Shown here: positions 48,138 to 61,349 of the stretch, piece after piece
Numbering within the stretch: the stretch's first letter is position 1
Layout of the letters: each line of letters starts with the position of its first letter
Assembly (NCBI GenBank): GCA_034766995.1
Contig: CM068313.1
Span: forward strand, 14,312,512-14,376,511
Source: Acanthacorydalis orientalis
Taxonomy: Eukaryota; Arthropoda; Insecta; Megaloptera; Corydalidae
Direction of reading: 5' to 3'
Length of the DNA: 64,000 nt
Made by a program: the position numbers and the translations under genes
The notes under the pieces: generated by a model
Told to the model about the DNA's origin: nothing
Seen by the model: the letters and a program-made list of their open reading frames with translations, nothing else
Databases searched by the model: none

Positions 48138-49900
48138 TTATTTCTAAAAAATGATATCAATTATTTCATATTATTTTATTAAATAACAGATTTTTTCACT
48201 GTTATTTTTAGTTCTAGTAAAAAAATTACATAAAAATAAACGAAATGTATACTCTGATGTATCCAAGTCTCATGACATGTAAAAAGGGTCATGTGTAGTA
48301 TATAAAAAATTAAATAACTTCAAATTGAATATAAATTTATATTTTTATATTTAAAATCGAAACAATGAAAACGGTGTTATGTATTTTTTTAAATTAAAAA
48401 AGCATACAATTATTTAATATAACAATACAGCATATAAATTGAAAATATGAAAACTGAATGTGTTTTTTTTTATATACTTTACGATCATATTTCAAAAGTA
48501 AACCCAAATTAATATATGAATAATGTATGACGCAATAGCAACAGTCTTTTTTATTTAAGCTTCTTTCTAGATTGCATTCTAGCAAATTTAGTTTTTACTT
48601 CAGTATAATCTACTTCAATAGCTGTAGCTCTTTCAGTGAAAAGTAAAGTTAGTCAAGAATCTGTTTAGATCTCTTGCATAAAAATGTGAATAATGCTTCA
48701 TTTGGGTAATAGAAATGTAGTAAAATGTAATGTTAGGTAATAAATGAAACACATTCCACTGAGGATCATAATTTAAAATAGATACTGTAGATAATTTCAC
48801 GATACTTGAATTTATCTCATTTTAGTTTTTATTATCTATTTATCTTACAATGATTTATTGGTCGCCATAATGGAGTGGTCACCAAGATTATGTACAAACC
48901 TTGTCTAGTAAAAGTAAATGAAATAATAGGAGTATTCACGAGGCTAGTGTAGTATTTATGTTTACAAAGTGCAATTTTCATACACCGATTTTTGCCTCAG
49001 ACTGGTTACTCTGTATGTACGATCTAAGGATCTTATTATAATTTGAAGCTTTTAAGCCATTTAATAGCAAGAATTCACACAATTCATCCACATTATATAG
49101 AACAAAACAATTGATTGATCTTGCACAATATTTCGTTTCACAAAGCCATTTTCATTCAGTTTTTGGCATTCATAGGTTTTAACCGTTTGAAGCCGGGCAC
49201 GGATTTAGGAATCTATTGATATTTTCTAAAGAAACTATGGTTTCAGAGCGCTATCTTTTCGATGACATATTTAAATGTTACTAAAATGTTAAATGTTACT
49301 TATTCTAATGAGACTAAATTTATAACTCATTCATTAAAAAAAAAATACAATCGTCCAAAGATCAAAAAAATCACGTTTTTTTCATTTGAAACCCATAAAA
49401 ATTATAAAATTGAGAATCGGGTTGTATAATATTTTTTTTCCAAACTACAACTACTACTACATGAATGTGATTTCATAATAACAGCACTTAAACATTTTAA
49501 TATTACATTATAAATTATCCGGAAATTCTAACTGAAATTTCGATGAAGAGGTAAAATATTTATCAAAATACAAATAAGTGATAATTTTCGACTGGTTTAT
49601 TCGGAATAAAATCGTATAAACTTTTCACGTCCGTGCTTTAAACTCACGTTGAAAATATTCCAAACATTATTATTACAGAACGGACATAAATGTTACGGAG
49701 TGGAGTGAGCGGCCAGGATTGTACGTTAATAAATGCAAAAATTAATTACAATTTACTTTATTTTGCATTTAGAAACATATTACGACTCATTAAAATTTAA
49801 CAGATATTCCCGTCTAGCGTGATACCGTTTCGCGTTTAATGCAATGCAAATGAATACAACTTAACCTCAATCGTGAAAACAACTCACTTTCTAATTTACG
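48135..49900. other. AT-rich non-coding, nothing recognised
   Basis: No exon or element end identified. Confidence 0.45.
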
Positions 49901-50260
49901 CAACTCCACTCTTTGCATTGTGTATCCACTATCGATTTGAACAGTTTTCGTATTTTTTTTTCCTTGTGTTTCTGTTTCGCAAGGCGAAGGTCACGCATAG
50001 GTCACGTTTTTTTTTTTTTTTTTGGGAGACCTTGATAATAACCTAACATTACGTTTGACGAGTGTCATTTATATCGTTCGTTATTTTTTCTGGCGTTTCG
50101 CGATTATCAGTTCACTTTCATCTACTTTTGAACGTAACGTACGTTGTGTCCGGTTGATTAATAGCTTTAGGGTGTCGATCGATACAGAGTTGTACAGAGG
50201 ATTGTTATCGCCCTGCAGAGAAATAATACACCATCTTTCATCGCAACAGTAACCATAAAA
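49900..50260. other. GC-richer island, function unknown
   Basis: Clearly less AT-rich than its surroundings, with many CG dinucleotides and a T-run of about 17 near 50010. Read on the minus strand, a good acceptor (TATTATTTCTCTGCAG) is followed by an open stretch starting GDNNPLYNSVSIDTLK and ending IIAKRQKK before a stop. It could be a 5' exon or promoter region of the minus-strand gene or an unrelated exon; I do not recognise the peptide. Confidence 0.3.
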
Positions 50261-53200
50261 GCAATTTATTTTTTTAAACGTTTTCGTAGTTTCGCTTCTG
50301 ATGTTAAATTGCTTTCATATAGTTATTTAACAGTTTTCAACACGTTTATATCGGATTGCAATTGAATGTTTACATACCTCTTAATTCATTGAAACACGGG
50401 CGTTTCATTTTCAGATTTTTTGAATTTCCTTTAAAATAGTGAAAAATACACAGTTGTTGAAGTAGTTTTTAATAGAAAAAAAAACATGTACCTTTTATTA
50501 ATTTCATACAATGGGGTGGCTGGCTGCGCTCGTGCAAGGATAATATTAAAATAATATTTTCATGGCTGGTTTACTAAAGCTCATCATCAACCTTCCAACA
50601 ATTAAATTTAAATACTTATCTTAAATTGAATCAAGTTTACTTTCTTATCTATTACACTGTTTGCATGTCCTTGTATTGTATTATTTTGTTTTAACATGCA
50701 AGAAAATGAAATTAATGACATTCTTCATGCTGTTCTTTATTTTGTATGGAAAATATACATAAATGAAAATCATGAAAAGTAACAAGCTGATTCTTTCTCA
50801 TTAAACTTTAATTCGTACTTAAGCATTAATTGACCAGATGATCTTATTCCTTTTGAATCATATGATTTTTTATCTTATATGACAAATTTCGGCAGGTGTG
50901 TCATCTTCAAGTACCTGTAAAGGTCAGAGAATTCTAGAGGTCTCTACATCTATCTGAAAATATTGACTTTCCGAAACTAGTCATAGAGTTAAAATTCGCG
51001 TGATTCAAAAGAACAAAGATTACCAGGACAAGACACCAATAATATCACAGATATAAATACAAACAATTATAACTTTATTAGTGTAATTAATAAAGTTAAT
51101 ATGAACTGTTACAGAGTAGCGTTTCATTTTCATTTTTTCTATACAACACTCATACTTTTTTTTGTATATTTGGATTTATATTCAAAAGTTGTTAGTATAA
51201 AATTAATGTATTTTAAATTTAATATTAATTTAACTTTAAAACAAGTATTAAGTTAAACTTTATTTTTTATTAATTTGAATTTGAAGCTGGATCGAAATGA
51301 TAATAGTTTACAAGTAATTTATGCTTATCTTTACAAATTATGTTTTGACCTTTATATTCAAAATATAATATTCAATATATAAATAAGTAATTGAATATAT
51401 TTCAAAGTTTCCGGTGGAAAATCCTATTTTTAATTTCAGGTATTTTTATTGATTGTTCGAAGTATCTTTAAAGTTAATAACACCATCACGAAATCGACAG
51501 AGGGGCTTCAAATTCTTTATCTTAAATAAAAAAAAATCAAAGTTATACAAAATTTTCTGTTTACATGAAGACTCTACGATATTTGTATGAAAATACATCA
51601 TCTTTATTTAATTTACTTTCTTTAATCTTATTAGAAAATGATTTAATTTTAAAATTAGGTTATAATGATAAATCACTCACAAACAAATCATTTTAAGCAC
51701 ACCATAACACTTTACTGTCAAAATTTTTTTAATCTTTTGATCAGATTAAGTGTATATCAATCGATATACCATTAATTCACAATGTAGGCACAGTAAATTT
51801 CTATAAAGAATTGATCTTGCTTGTTAATTTTTACATTTAATAAAACTGAATACTAAATATCATTTTAAATAAGTTCTATTATAGAAAAATATTAAATAAA
51901 TTAAAAAGTGCTTAAAAATACAATCCTTTTAATTAATCTATCATATCGATTTGTGAATGTTTTATTTTTTTGAATTTACGGCACAAAGTTATATTAAGTA
52001 TTTAATTAACTAAACTTTAATTTCATTCCTAAATAATTCAAAAAAAAAATAATAATAAAAGAAAATAGTCTACATCTGCATCGAATATTTGCAAGAAATA
52101 TAAAAAAGTACGTGTTTTCTAGAATTTAACACAACATGGTTCGGAGTTTATATATATATATATATGTATATGTATACATAATATTTTGGCCAAATTCACT
52201 TCAGATATCTCATGAAATATGAAATTTCAATTATGAATTTAAGCTAGTTCAATGGTTGTTTTTTATCAGAAAAATATGAAGGGTGTAACAAATTGAAAAT
52301 ATCAATTCGAAAATGGATCAAATAAAAACACTGAACCGATAACCCGAGCTTTTTAGAAAATAACACGACGAATACCACTGAACTAATTGTGATGTTTATT
52401 TTACATTACTTCATGTATTTCTAATCGAACTTTTTATAAATATAATATTACACTTAAAACTTGATATTATCATTGACTTTATAACAAGTTTTATTTGTAT
52501 TTCGCATTAGACTATTAGTTTTTTTTATAAATATTAAAATGATTCAGTATTTGTTTGAAAATTATGTACAGAGAGATAAATAAAGACATTTACAATGATT
52601 AAATAAATAAATAAAGCTTATCTCAAAGGTGTAAATATTTTTTTAAAAAATTTGTAATAATCTACCAGGAAACAATGAGTAACCATTACTGTGTAAGAAA
52701 TTTAAATGTGAAAGATAAATAATTTTATTTTAATTAAACAATAAGCACATATGTCATGAATTTCAACGCATCTTTTAACAAAATAATGCATTACTATTAT
52801 CATTGTTAATAAACAAATATATCCTAACGATTACAATACTCATGTATCCAAATAAATTAGCATAATAATAGTTGTTATTATTAATAATTAACTAATTTAT
52901 TAAATTCGAATACCTAATTAATTAATTGCACACTTAAAAATATTTTTTAAAAAAATGCTGCTTATTTCAATTTATTACAAAAAGCATCCTATTTACATTA
53001 ATAGAATGTTTTTACAAATTTAATTTACATAAAAGACTGATATATTACACCTTGAAACTTTTAATATATTATTTTTTACAAAATCATGACATTTCTTTTT
53101 ATAGAAAGAAGAAAATCAAGTAAATTTAAAAATATACATATAATTGTCGATATATTAATAACATATCATAATTTTATTATTATTAGTATAATATGTTTGT

Positions 53201-53540
53201 TCAGTATTGCATGCAATGCTTGTTTTATAAAAAAAAGATATTTTTGAATCGGATACATACTAAAATCTGTCTAAAATTGTGAGGATGGACAGGGGATCTT
53301 AATGAATTTTGAATGGTTTAAGATCTTCAGACAGGATAAAAACGAAAGGAACGTTTGACAAATAGTCTTTTAATAGTGTGTTTATTTTACAACATAATCA
53401 CAACCATTGTAAATACAAATCTCTGTTTTGTTTATAAAACATTCTAATGTTTATTTTTTAGCCAATTTTTCATTAATTCACCCAGAGTTCATCCCCGAAG
53501 ATTATAAATAACAGAGAATCATCGCAGCGCAATGTGGCTC
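50261..53540. other. AT-rich non-coding, nothing recognised
   Basis: It includes a retroelement-end-like word near 50895 (complement TTGAAGATGACACACCTGCC) and a short (TA)n at about 52149-52168. No gene seen. Confidence 0.4.
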
Positions 53541-53544
53541 AATT

Positions 53545-53710
53545 CACTTTCATAAAATAATTCTGATCAGATTTTCAATAAATAATCAATAATCATTTAC
53601 TGATACTTTTGATTAAAACATAAATTATCAACAATCATGTATTAAAAATGTTCGGTCAGAAAATGTTTATATAATTTGCGGGGTGAAAAATTAATTCACT
53701 TGTGAAAATA
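53545..53710. repeat. dispersed palindromic repeat (family P), two-armed copy
   Basis: CTCAATTCACTTTCATAAAA and CTGATCAGATTTTCAATAAA on the left mirror AAAATGTTCGGTCAGAAAAT and GCGGGGTGAAAAATTAATTC on the right. This is the shortest complete palindrome of the family (~165 bp). Confidence 0.75.
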
Positions 53711-55481
53711 AATACAGTCTTCAAAATATAATTTTCATAATAGTTTACTTTCAACTATCCATTAGTTCAGTATTAAGTAATTAGAAAATATTGTATACTA
53801 ACTAAAGAGAATTATTTAAATTATATTTTAAAATTGAATCAATAATGAAAATTATTACTTTTTTATCAAAGAGAAGTTGAATACCTGCCCACCACTTATA
53901 TTATTCTGAAACAACTTCATAAAGATCAATATACTCTTTATATATATATATATATATATTTAAATATTTAAAAAATAGTTACATATTGATAGAATTTTAT
54001 AATAAACACGCATGTTAAAGTTTTTCAGAGTTCATTTCATGAATAAGTCGAAATTTTATTCGATATAAAAAACATGTTTAGTTATTCATACAGGCATCCC
54101 GTGGCCACAGTGCAGCAAACACACTCACTTCACGTGATAATCTTTACAAAGATTTACTTGAACTTGCCGTGATCGTCACATGGACTACGATCTACCTCGT
54201 CGTTCACTGTGTACGAAGCACACCTGAACTCTCGATGAGTCAATAAATCCAGTTTATTTTTTTGAGTTTCACGGTCATGACTCTCTTAACATATATTGAA
54301 CTGTTGTGATCATTTCGATCCGTACTACTTTATCATTCAATATTTCAAATGTTTTTTAGTTACAAAAATGTTACTGGCAGTATTTTTGATAATACAATCT
54401 GATACTGATGGCGTCTCGAAATACCGCAATCAGGTAAACTTCTTTATATTACCAAACAAATACATTTTACTTATACATTTCTAAAGTCATTGAATTCGAA
54501 TGATAAATAAAATAATTATACAATTTAATAACAGTAAATGTTGACTGCAATCCATTGAAATCCATATAAGACCATTAACTTAGATAAATAATTTTAGAAC
54601 GACCTTTTCTTACTATCAATAAATGCAAATTTCTGCTTAAAAAAACTTGTCGATAAATTACAAATTCATAGTAATATGCATACAATTTACTGACTTTGCT
54701 CCAAGCTAGGTCACTTTCTATTAAATAAACAGATAGTTCAAAGAAACGTTTAAGGTTCTTTGTTCTCGAACAATTCCTATTACTTTTTTCCAAAAATACT
54801 TAAAGTTTTCGACCGATAATTAAACGATTAACTAAGGCCATTAAATGATACCGGTTTGGTAACCTGCAGATATCGGTTTACAATTCGGTATTGTAAAAAC
54901 ATACCTTGATCTATGACCTAATCTCTTGATATTCTAAGAATATAAATAGTTTAAAAATATCATTTTGTTTTGGTATACAGAAAATAAATATGATAACGCT
55001 CTACATGATTCAGTACTGAATTTTATATAGTTCTGGCTCGTATTACACTAAAAATTATTACAAAGCACGATTAATAAACTTATAACTACCTTATTTTTTT
55101 TTATTAGTCATAATGCTAAAACTATAATTGTAATAATTTTGGTTCTATTAAATTTTTTCTTATTTATATTTCGATCACTGAAATGAAAAATGACACAACT
55201 GTAAATACGAAAATTCCGTTTTCGCCGCCTAAACACTTCAAAAAATAATATTTCTATGATAATATAAGTTTTACATCAAATTTTCATAGTTCAGTGAATG
55301 TTTAAAGAGCTCTCGGAAACAATTAATTTTCCATTTATTTCAATTTTCTTCCTAGTAAACAGTTTATACATAATTTATCTATTCTTTTTTGCAAATAGCG
55401 TGTGTCTTTACCAAAAATTAAATTTAAAAATGAAATGTAAAAAAAAAACATTAAGTTTTTTTTATGTTTCATGCAAATTTT
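53711..55481. other. non-coding with a GC-richer patch at 54086-54245
   Basis: The patch has a minus-strand frame with CASYTVNDEVDRSPCDDHGK but weak splice context and no family match. Otherwise AT-rich. Confidence 0.35.
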
Positions 55482-55648
55482 CAGTAGCGCTTTATCCTTT
55501 AGGTAAAAAGGGCAATTACCTGAGGTCTCTACCAACAGGAGTGGGAGGTAAACCAACCTTTTATAAACTCATTACAGTAGTACAACACTGTACCTGGGGC
55601 CCCTAATTCAAATGTGACTGGGCCCCATGAAGCTATAACGCGCCACTG
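55482..55648. mobile_element. short hAT-type MITE with target duplication
   Basis: The left end CAGTAGCGCTTTATCCTTT and the complement of the right end (CAGTGGCGCGTTATAGCTT) are inverted repeats. They are flanked by CAAATTTT and CAAATTTC, a near-perfect 8-bp duplication. GGGGCCCC-type words inside are typical of hATs. It has 167 bp and no coding capacity. Confidence 0.8.
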
Positions 55649-56339
55649 CAAATTTCTGATTGATGAAAATGTTGATTTACATTTGAATAGAAAGCAATAT
55701 TTACAAAAATTTTTACAAATACACATTTTAAAAACGCCTACAGTGGCGTACCGGCCTGAACTTTTGAAGATCAGAATACAAGACGACCCTTGTTTTTTAA
55801 TGAAAATCTGTGGAAAAAAAACTCGTCTTATATTCAGGCTAATACGGTAATTAACATTTTAGTTTGATCGCAAGATAACTTTCGAAATCGTATTCATTAA
55901 AGATATATAGTGGATATGCTGCTTTATTAACTTGTCCGGGAACTTTTTAGACTTTATACTTTAAAAAAAAAAAAAACTGAAATGTTTAAAGGTTACCTTG
56001 CTAAAAGAAAGGTTCATGCTAGTGAATAGAAAGGTGCAATTTGTATGATTCAGCGTGGTAATACAAAACCATACGTGACGAATGTTACAGTTAATAAACT
56101 TTAAACGCTCAATTGGAAAGTACTATCTCCGGACCTTGTCTTAACTCAGATATTCATTCTTTAATCTGAAACAAATTTTCAATAGAAAAATTATCTAATG
56201 ACGTGATAAGTTAGAACATATTTAATTAAGGTTTTTTTCTGAAAAAAATACCATAAACTTATTAAATGACAACAGAACATTTTCTTTTAACAACCTAACA
56301 GATTTCTAAAAGTCATTCACCACAAAATAATATTTATAA
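55649..56339. other. non-coding with decayed transposon ends
   Basis: A second CAGTGGCGTACCGGCC sits at 55741 beside ACGCC, like a hAT end or small hairpin. GAATACAAGACGACCC and its reverse CTCGTCTTATATTC lie 40-70 bp further on. Confidence 0.4.
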
Positions 56340-56930
56340 TTATATAATTTATCCTGAAATACACGTGCGAAATGTTTACAATATTTTAAAGCCGATGGGT
56401 ATTTTCTACTCAAAGATATTTTTCGAGTTTATATAACATTGAGTTGTTTTTTTTGGTCGAGTGGCTTCATTACTCTAAAAGTTTAATTAACAAAATAATA
56501 ATACATAATAAAAAATTAGTTATAAACCATCTCTACATTAAAAAGAATATATAATTAAGAAAAATATAAGATTTCTTTAAGAAACTTTTCTGCTAGAAAT
56601 ATAATTTTAAAGTTATAAAATCCATCAGAGACAATTCGATTATTTTTTTAAGATCAGCATTGTTTCTTTCTATTTATTTACACACCTGATGAGATTAACA
56701 GTTATCTCTGACGTAATTAACGATATATTTATAAAATATAATTAAGTATTTAGATACTGTTGTTACATATTATAATTCACTACGAATATATCATGTTGGT
56801 GCAGAAATAATTGCAATTTTTACGTATCGAGTATAAAGACACATACATCAGTTAAAAATTATATTTATTAATCAAAATAGATGCCATTGGCCTGCACACA
56901 TTTCTCCCAACGGGAAACAAGTTTGTTTAT
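56340..56930 (+). repeat. dispersed direct duplication D2, copy B
   Basis: Matches 26805-27385 in the same orientation, about 29.5 kb away, including GCCGATGGGTATTTTCTAC, GTGGCTTCATTACTCTAAAA and the first ~135 bp of an Hsmar1-like mariner. Confidence 0.9.
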
Positions 56931-57277
56931 TTCTACAAGATAGAATTCTGGAGTCCTGGAATTAACGAATTCATCTACGTTTCAGAACCCAGTTCATTTA
57001 ATTGTTTTAAAGTCATTTGTGAGACGTATGGTCGGGCGTTATCATGAACGAAAACTCACAACAAAATCGCGCGAATTTTCTTTTTTCCATGACTAATTTA
57101 AAAGGTTATATCCAACAATACTAAAGAATAAAAACAATAGACATAAGCTGAAATCAGTAGTGCTAATTTCATTGTTTACAATGATGTATCACATGACTAT
57201 AACAAAAGATAACGGTAACTAGAAAAATCTGCGCCAAACTTAAAATGATAACCTCAATTATTTTTCCACCAACTTAA
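56793..57277 (-). mobile_element. Hsmar1-like mariner, internally deleted
   Basis: The left end is a corrupted TTAGGTTGGTGC (TCATGTTGGTGCAGAAATAA), the right end the complement of TTAAGTTGGTGGAAAAATAA. The minus strand shows the transposase tail (LVSRWEKCVQANG) and a short piece around HDNARP near 57040; most of the middle is gone, leaving 485 bp of a usual 1.3 kb. Confidence 0.88.
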
Positions 57278-58582
57278 TATAATCCTCAGAGACTATTAAA
57301 ACTGTACAAAATTAATTTCCTTAATAAAATAAACACTAAAGTAAAAAAAAAACATGCCTGAAACAATTCCATGTGTATCATTTTGAATTATAGAGAGACT
57401 ATCCAAAAATGTATTAATGCTATACTATAGGGAAAATATATTTTCATTTCTAATCATTTTATAAAAAACTGAATAATTTAAAGTTTGAAATAACAAGCTT
57501 ATAATTTTTTTTCAAACATCCATTTTATGACAAACATTCTTATTTTTTACATACATCTTTTATTAAAGTATTAGTAGATTTTTTCACTAATAATAATAAG
57601 TGTTGACATAAAAATGATGGTAATATATTGACCTTTCATTTGACCTTGTTATATTAACATGACATTGCACTTTAATTTCCAAACCTTTTACTAAATTGTT
57701 TCCTTCTGTAGTACCAATCCGAAAAAAAATATTATTCATGAAAAGTTAGGATTCGAACCCGTGTATATTGAAAAAGAAAACATAATTATTATCGGTAATG
57801 TCTTTCTGACAGCTTAAGGATTTAAAAATCTAATAATAGACATTAAGGTTGCTAAATTGTGAGCATCCGTCGACCGCTGTTTACTTTCCACGCGAAATGC
57901 AAACCGAAAATCATTCTGGACAGTTCATTGGCGTTCCCGTTAAACTGTGAACTAACTAACGGTTTAATTGATGCCAAAATATCACATGCACACTTGACTA
58001 AATGTCACGAGACTTCAATCGTAATCTGTTCGACACGCGATACAGCAATTTTTCTAAAAATATCATTTTTCAACTCTTTACGAACGACTCGACACGAATG
58101 GCAAATAACTGTCGTAACTGAATCTCTAAACAATTCGTATTATTTATTTCTTATATATACAGGTATGTATTATGTCTTATAACGCGAGCGCCTCGTCTCG
58201 CGGATTTAATGTTGATATCGTTTTTTTCTTTTTTTTTGTAATAATTATTTTTAAAAATGAGGACGTCGCTGTCGGAGATAAATCTTATAAATATTTACTA
58301 AAGACGTATAAAAATATAATTCAAACATTATATTGAGGCAATCTGAATTGTTTGTTTTTTAAGACACGGTTATTACATTTATGAAGTCACACATGTTTTC
58401 TTAGCATAATTTTATAAAGTTTTACATAAAAGAATCGAATCGTTAAATAAAATGGATTTTTCACGATTTATATCCGCACCAGTGACAATTAAATATTTTT
58501 TATGGTTATATATTTGATCACTTAAAATACATTTTTATTTTAATAAATGAATTAAGATAAACGAATAATGTTTAAGAAAGTA
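57278..58582. other. non-coding with a GC-richer island at 57850-58200
   Basis: The island has a plus-strand open frame of 107 codons from a GTG (57859-58182) and, on the minus strand, an initiator-like TTCAGTTACGACAGTT near 58110. Neither is supported by splice or protein evidence. A B-box-like GGATTCGAACCC near 57750 may be another tRNA-derived remnant. Confidence 0.35.
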
Positions 58583-59815
58583 TTGCAAGGTTGCATTGAA
58601 AGCCGCTGTCTTTTTTTGTGATCTTTGAGCATTTATTTCAATAACAAAATGTATGAATACATTGATCAAAGAATTTGTCATCGGAAGCAATGACTTTTCT
58701 CACTTTTCTGGCAGAAGTTGAATTTCGAGATGAAAGAATGGTCTGTCTTTTGAGACAATCCATTCAACAACCCAATTTTCGACTTCTCCATAGTTATGGA
58801 AACGTATATCTTCCAAAACGTATTGCATCCATCGGAACAGACGGTAATCGCTTGAGACCAAGTCCGGATAATACGCTGGGTGCAGAAGAACCTTCCATTC
58901 GAGCTCCATCAGTGTTTGTTTCACGGCTATAGCAACATGGAGCCGAGCGTTTTCATGGAGAACAATCACGTTTCGGCGATTTTCTGCAATTGATAGTCGT
59001 TTTGGCATCAAATTATCATTCAAACGCTCCAATTGTTGTTGATAACGTTCGGTTGTGATTGTTTCCTTCGGTTTCAATAGCTCATAATACACGACACCCT
59101 CCATATCCCACCAAATAGAGAGCATTGCCTTGTGACCGTGGACATTTCGCTTTGGTGTCGACGCTGATGGTTGGCCAAAATCAACCCATGATTTCCTGTG
59201 TTTTGAGTTATCGAAATAGATCCATTTTTTATCACCGGTCACGATACGCGACAAGAAAATTTTCTTTTTACGCCTTGCAAGCAAAGAAATCGAGATGTTT
59301 AAACGATTAGCAATGGTACTTTCGGTAAATACATGTGGCAGGCATCTCCCTACTTTCGAGATCTTTTCCATGGCTTGCAAACGTCGTGAAATGGTTGATT
59401 TATCAACTTCGAGCTGTTGAGCCAATTATTGAGTGTTTGAGCAAGGTTTTCTTCCAATAGAGCTTGAAGTTGTTCATCTTTCGATCGAGCTAGCCGTTGT
59501 TTGTCGTGAATGTCTCAGTCACCACTTTTGAATCGTTGAAACCAATCTCTACATATTATTTCCGATGGAGCAGATTCACCATAAGTTTTCGCAAGCAATC
59601 GATAAGAAGTACACATCGGAAAAACAACTTATCGCGTTCCATTTTAATTCGGTTATAGAAAAGCACTTGTGTAAACAATGGATAGCGTCTGATGACTGAA
59701 TTTTAGTGGGAAATTTTCACATTTTAAAATGACATAAGAGGCATCTGTCACTGCCCACAGCATACGCACCTAGAGCCATATACACGCGAACAGCGACTTT
59801 CAATGCAACGTCCTA
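58583..59815 (-). mobile_element. full-length mariner, best-preserved transposon of the window
   Basis: The ends share GTTGCATTGAAAG(C/T)CGCTGT in inverted orientation; TA is present at the left boundary and the right boundary is within a few bases of 59815. The transposase is on the minus strand: a start region near 59640 and the HTH words CRDWFQRFKSGD lie in one frame, and after a frameshift near 59425 a 241-codon open frame covers the rest. See the transposase entry. Confidence 0.9.
58700..59425 (-). pseudogene. mariner transposase, 241-codon open frame, catalytically altered
   Basis: The frame opens with LAQQLEVDKSTISRRLQAM, the second half of the bipartite HTH DNA-binding domain. A WVPHEL-like CLPHVF follows, then the DD34D catalytic domain. 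The first Asp is in TGDKKWIYFD (residue 65). HENARLH carries Glu (residue 158) where mariners have Asp. The third Asp is in SSDYRLF (residue 193), exactly 34 residues later. The C-terminus has FFHLEIQLLPEK and then stops early. The first codon is TTG inside a frame continued from a frameshifted N-terminus, so no complete protein is encoded. Mariner transposases bind the terminal repeats as dimers and cut and paste into TA; the D-to-E change and the frameshift make activity unlikely. Confidence 0.93.
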
Positions 59816-60541
59816 TTAAAATAGAAACTATAAAAAATAAAAGTATGTATTCAAACACAACTCAAACATTTGTATACAGAGATGAGTATAGTTTCATATA
59901 TTCCTTTAGATATAACCTCTATTTACGGTCAAAAGCATAATCTAATTATATATTTGCTTAACAGTACAACGTATTTACTTTTTCAATAATCAAAAATATA
60001 TCAAAAAAGCAAACATACTTTTCGTACATGTATAATAATTAACATTCTAACGGCTTCGAATTAAACAATATATAAATACATGAAAAATAAATTTTAAATT
60101 CTACACGCGGACAAGCTTTTAAACATACTTTTAACCCATTAAGCTCTGCTGTTACGAATACGCAACATTAATTTTGGAAATTTTTTTTGAAAATGAAGAA
60201 ATGAGTTCTTACATTATATGTTTAAATTCAACTAGTTTTCATCACCCTCTCCTCCCTCTACCTTCCTACCTTAATTGTAGACACTATCTAGCCAAAGGCA
60301 TACAAATTTCTATAAATTAGTATTGAAGAATACTTCAACTATTAATTTTAAAAGATTTGGGTTTATAAGTCACCAAAACTCTTCGATTTAATCTGATTCA
60401 ATAGAACCCTCGATTTAAAAGTTTCCAGATGTTCTCTACATAGTTAAACCAACCGATATTGAAAAATGTCGCAAAATATCCTCTTGAAATCAAAACCGTA
60501 CCTACTTGCTTTGCAGATATAGTAATGGATATTATGTATAC

Positions 60542-60548
<7 letters not shown>
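59816..60548. other. AT-rich non-coding, nothing recognised
   Basis: A C/T-rich patch at about 60240-60270 is the only notable composition change. Confidence 0.5.

Positions 60549-60604
<56 letters not shown>
60549..60604. repeat. (TA)n array followed by GATA-type repeats
   Basis: About 56 bp of TA; an irregular GATA/AGATA tract follows at 60605-60655. Confidence 0.95.
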
Positions 60605-60610
<6 letters not shown>

Positions 60611-60756
60611 GAGACAGATAAACAGATATAGATAAATAGATAGATAGATAGATGAAACTTGATCGCAATTTAAATATAAAATATATCGTTTTAAGTCAAA
60701 ATGTTACCAAAATAAAGTGATATTAAATAAATTTTCATGCTTTGATACACTTTATG

Positions 60757-60760
<4 letters not shown>

Positions 60761-60818
<58 letters not shown>
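60761..60818. repeat. (TA)n array
   Basis: A pure TA tract of about 58 bp. Confidence 0.95.
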
Positions 60819-60821
<3 letters not shown>

Positions 60822-61349
60822 AAATATTATTTAAGACGTTTATATGAAAACATTTTCTCGGAAAAGCAATTTCAACATAAATTATATCTTTGACATTAAA
60901 GCTCTCATAAAAATGCAATATGTATATTTTACGAAAAATATTTTTTAAAGATTATGGCTGTTTTATATTTTGTAACTTTCAGCAATATACTGGCTTTTTC
61001 CTGTTACGTACTCGTTTGAAATATTATTTCAGTTTTATGCTTAAAATAAAATTAAGTGTTTGTTGAGATTGTTTAATTTGTTGAACTATTATACATAGAT
61101 TATAGACGAATTGACATCAGAAATAATATCGTTAGAAAATACTATCTATTAATAAAATTTATAATATATAGATTAATAATTTATTATAAATAACTTTTTC
61201 TATTTTTATAAGAATTGTATTTATTCAACACGGTTATTGCTCGGAATGATTTTCGTCAGCGAATTCAGTCGCCAGTAACTAAAAAGAGTAGATAATAAAT
61301 TAATCGTACACGAAAAATCAATACCACACTCCAGAAATCAAATTTCCAT

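Noticed and set aside
54086..54245. GC-richer minus-strand piece encoding CASYTVNDEVDRSPCDDHGK as a possible upstream goliath exon
   Set aside because: The acceptor lacks a pyrimidine tract and the peptide does not match the family.
57859..58182. 107-codon plus-strand frame
   Set aside because: GTG start, no recognisable motif or splice sites; kept only as part of a composition island.
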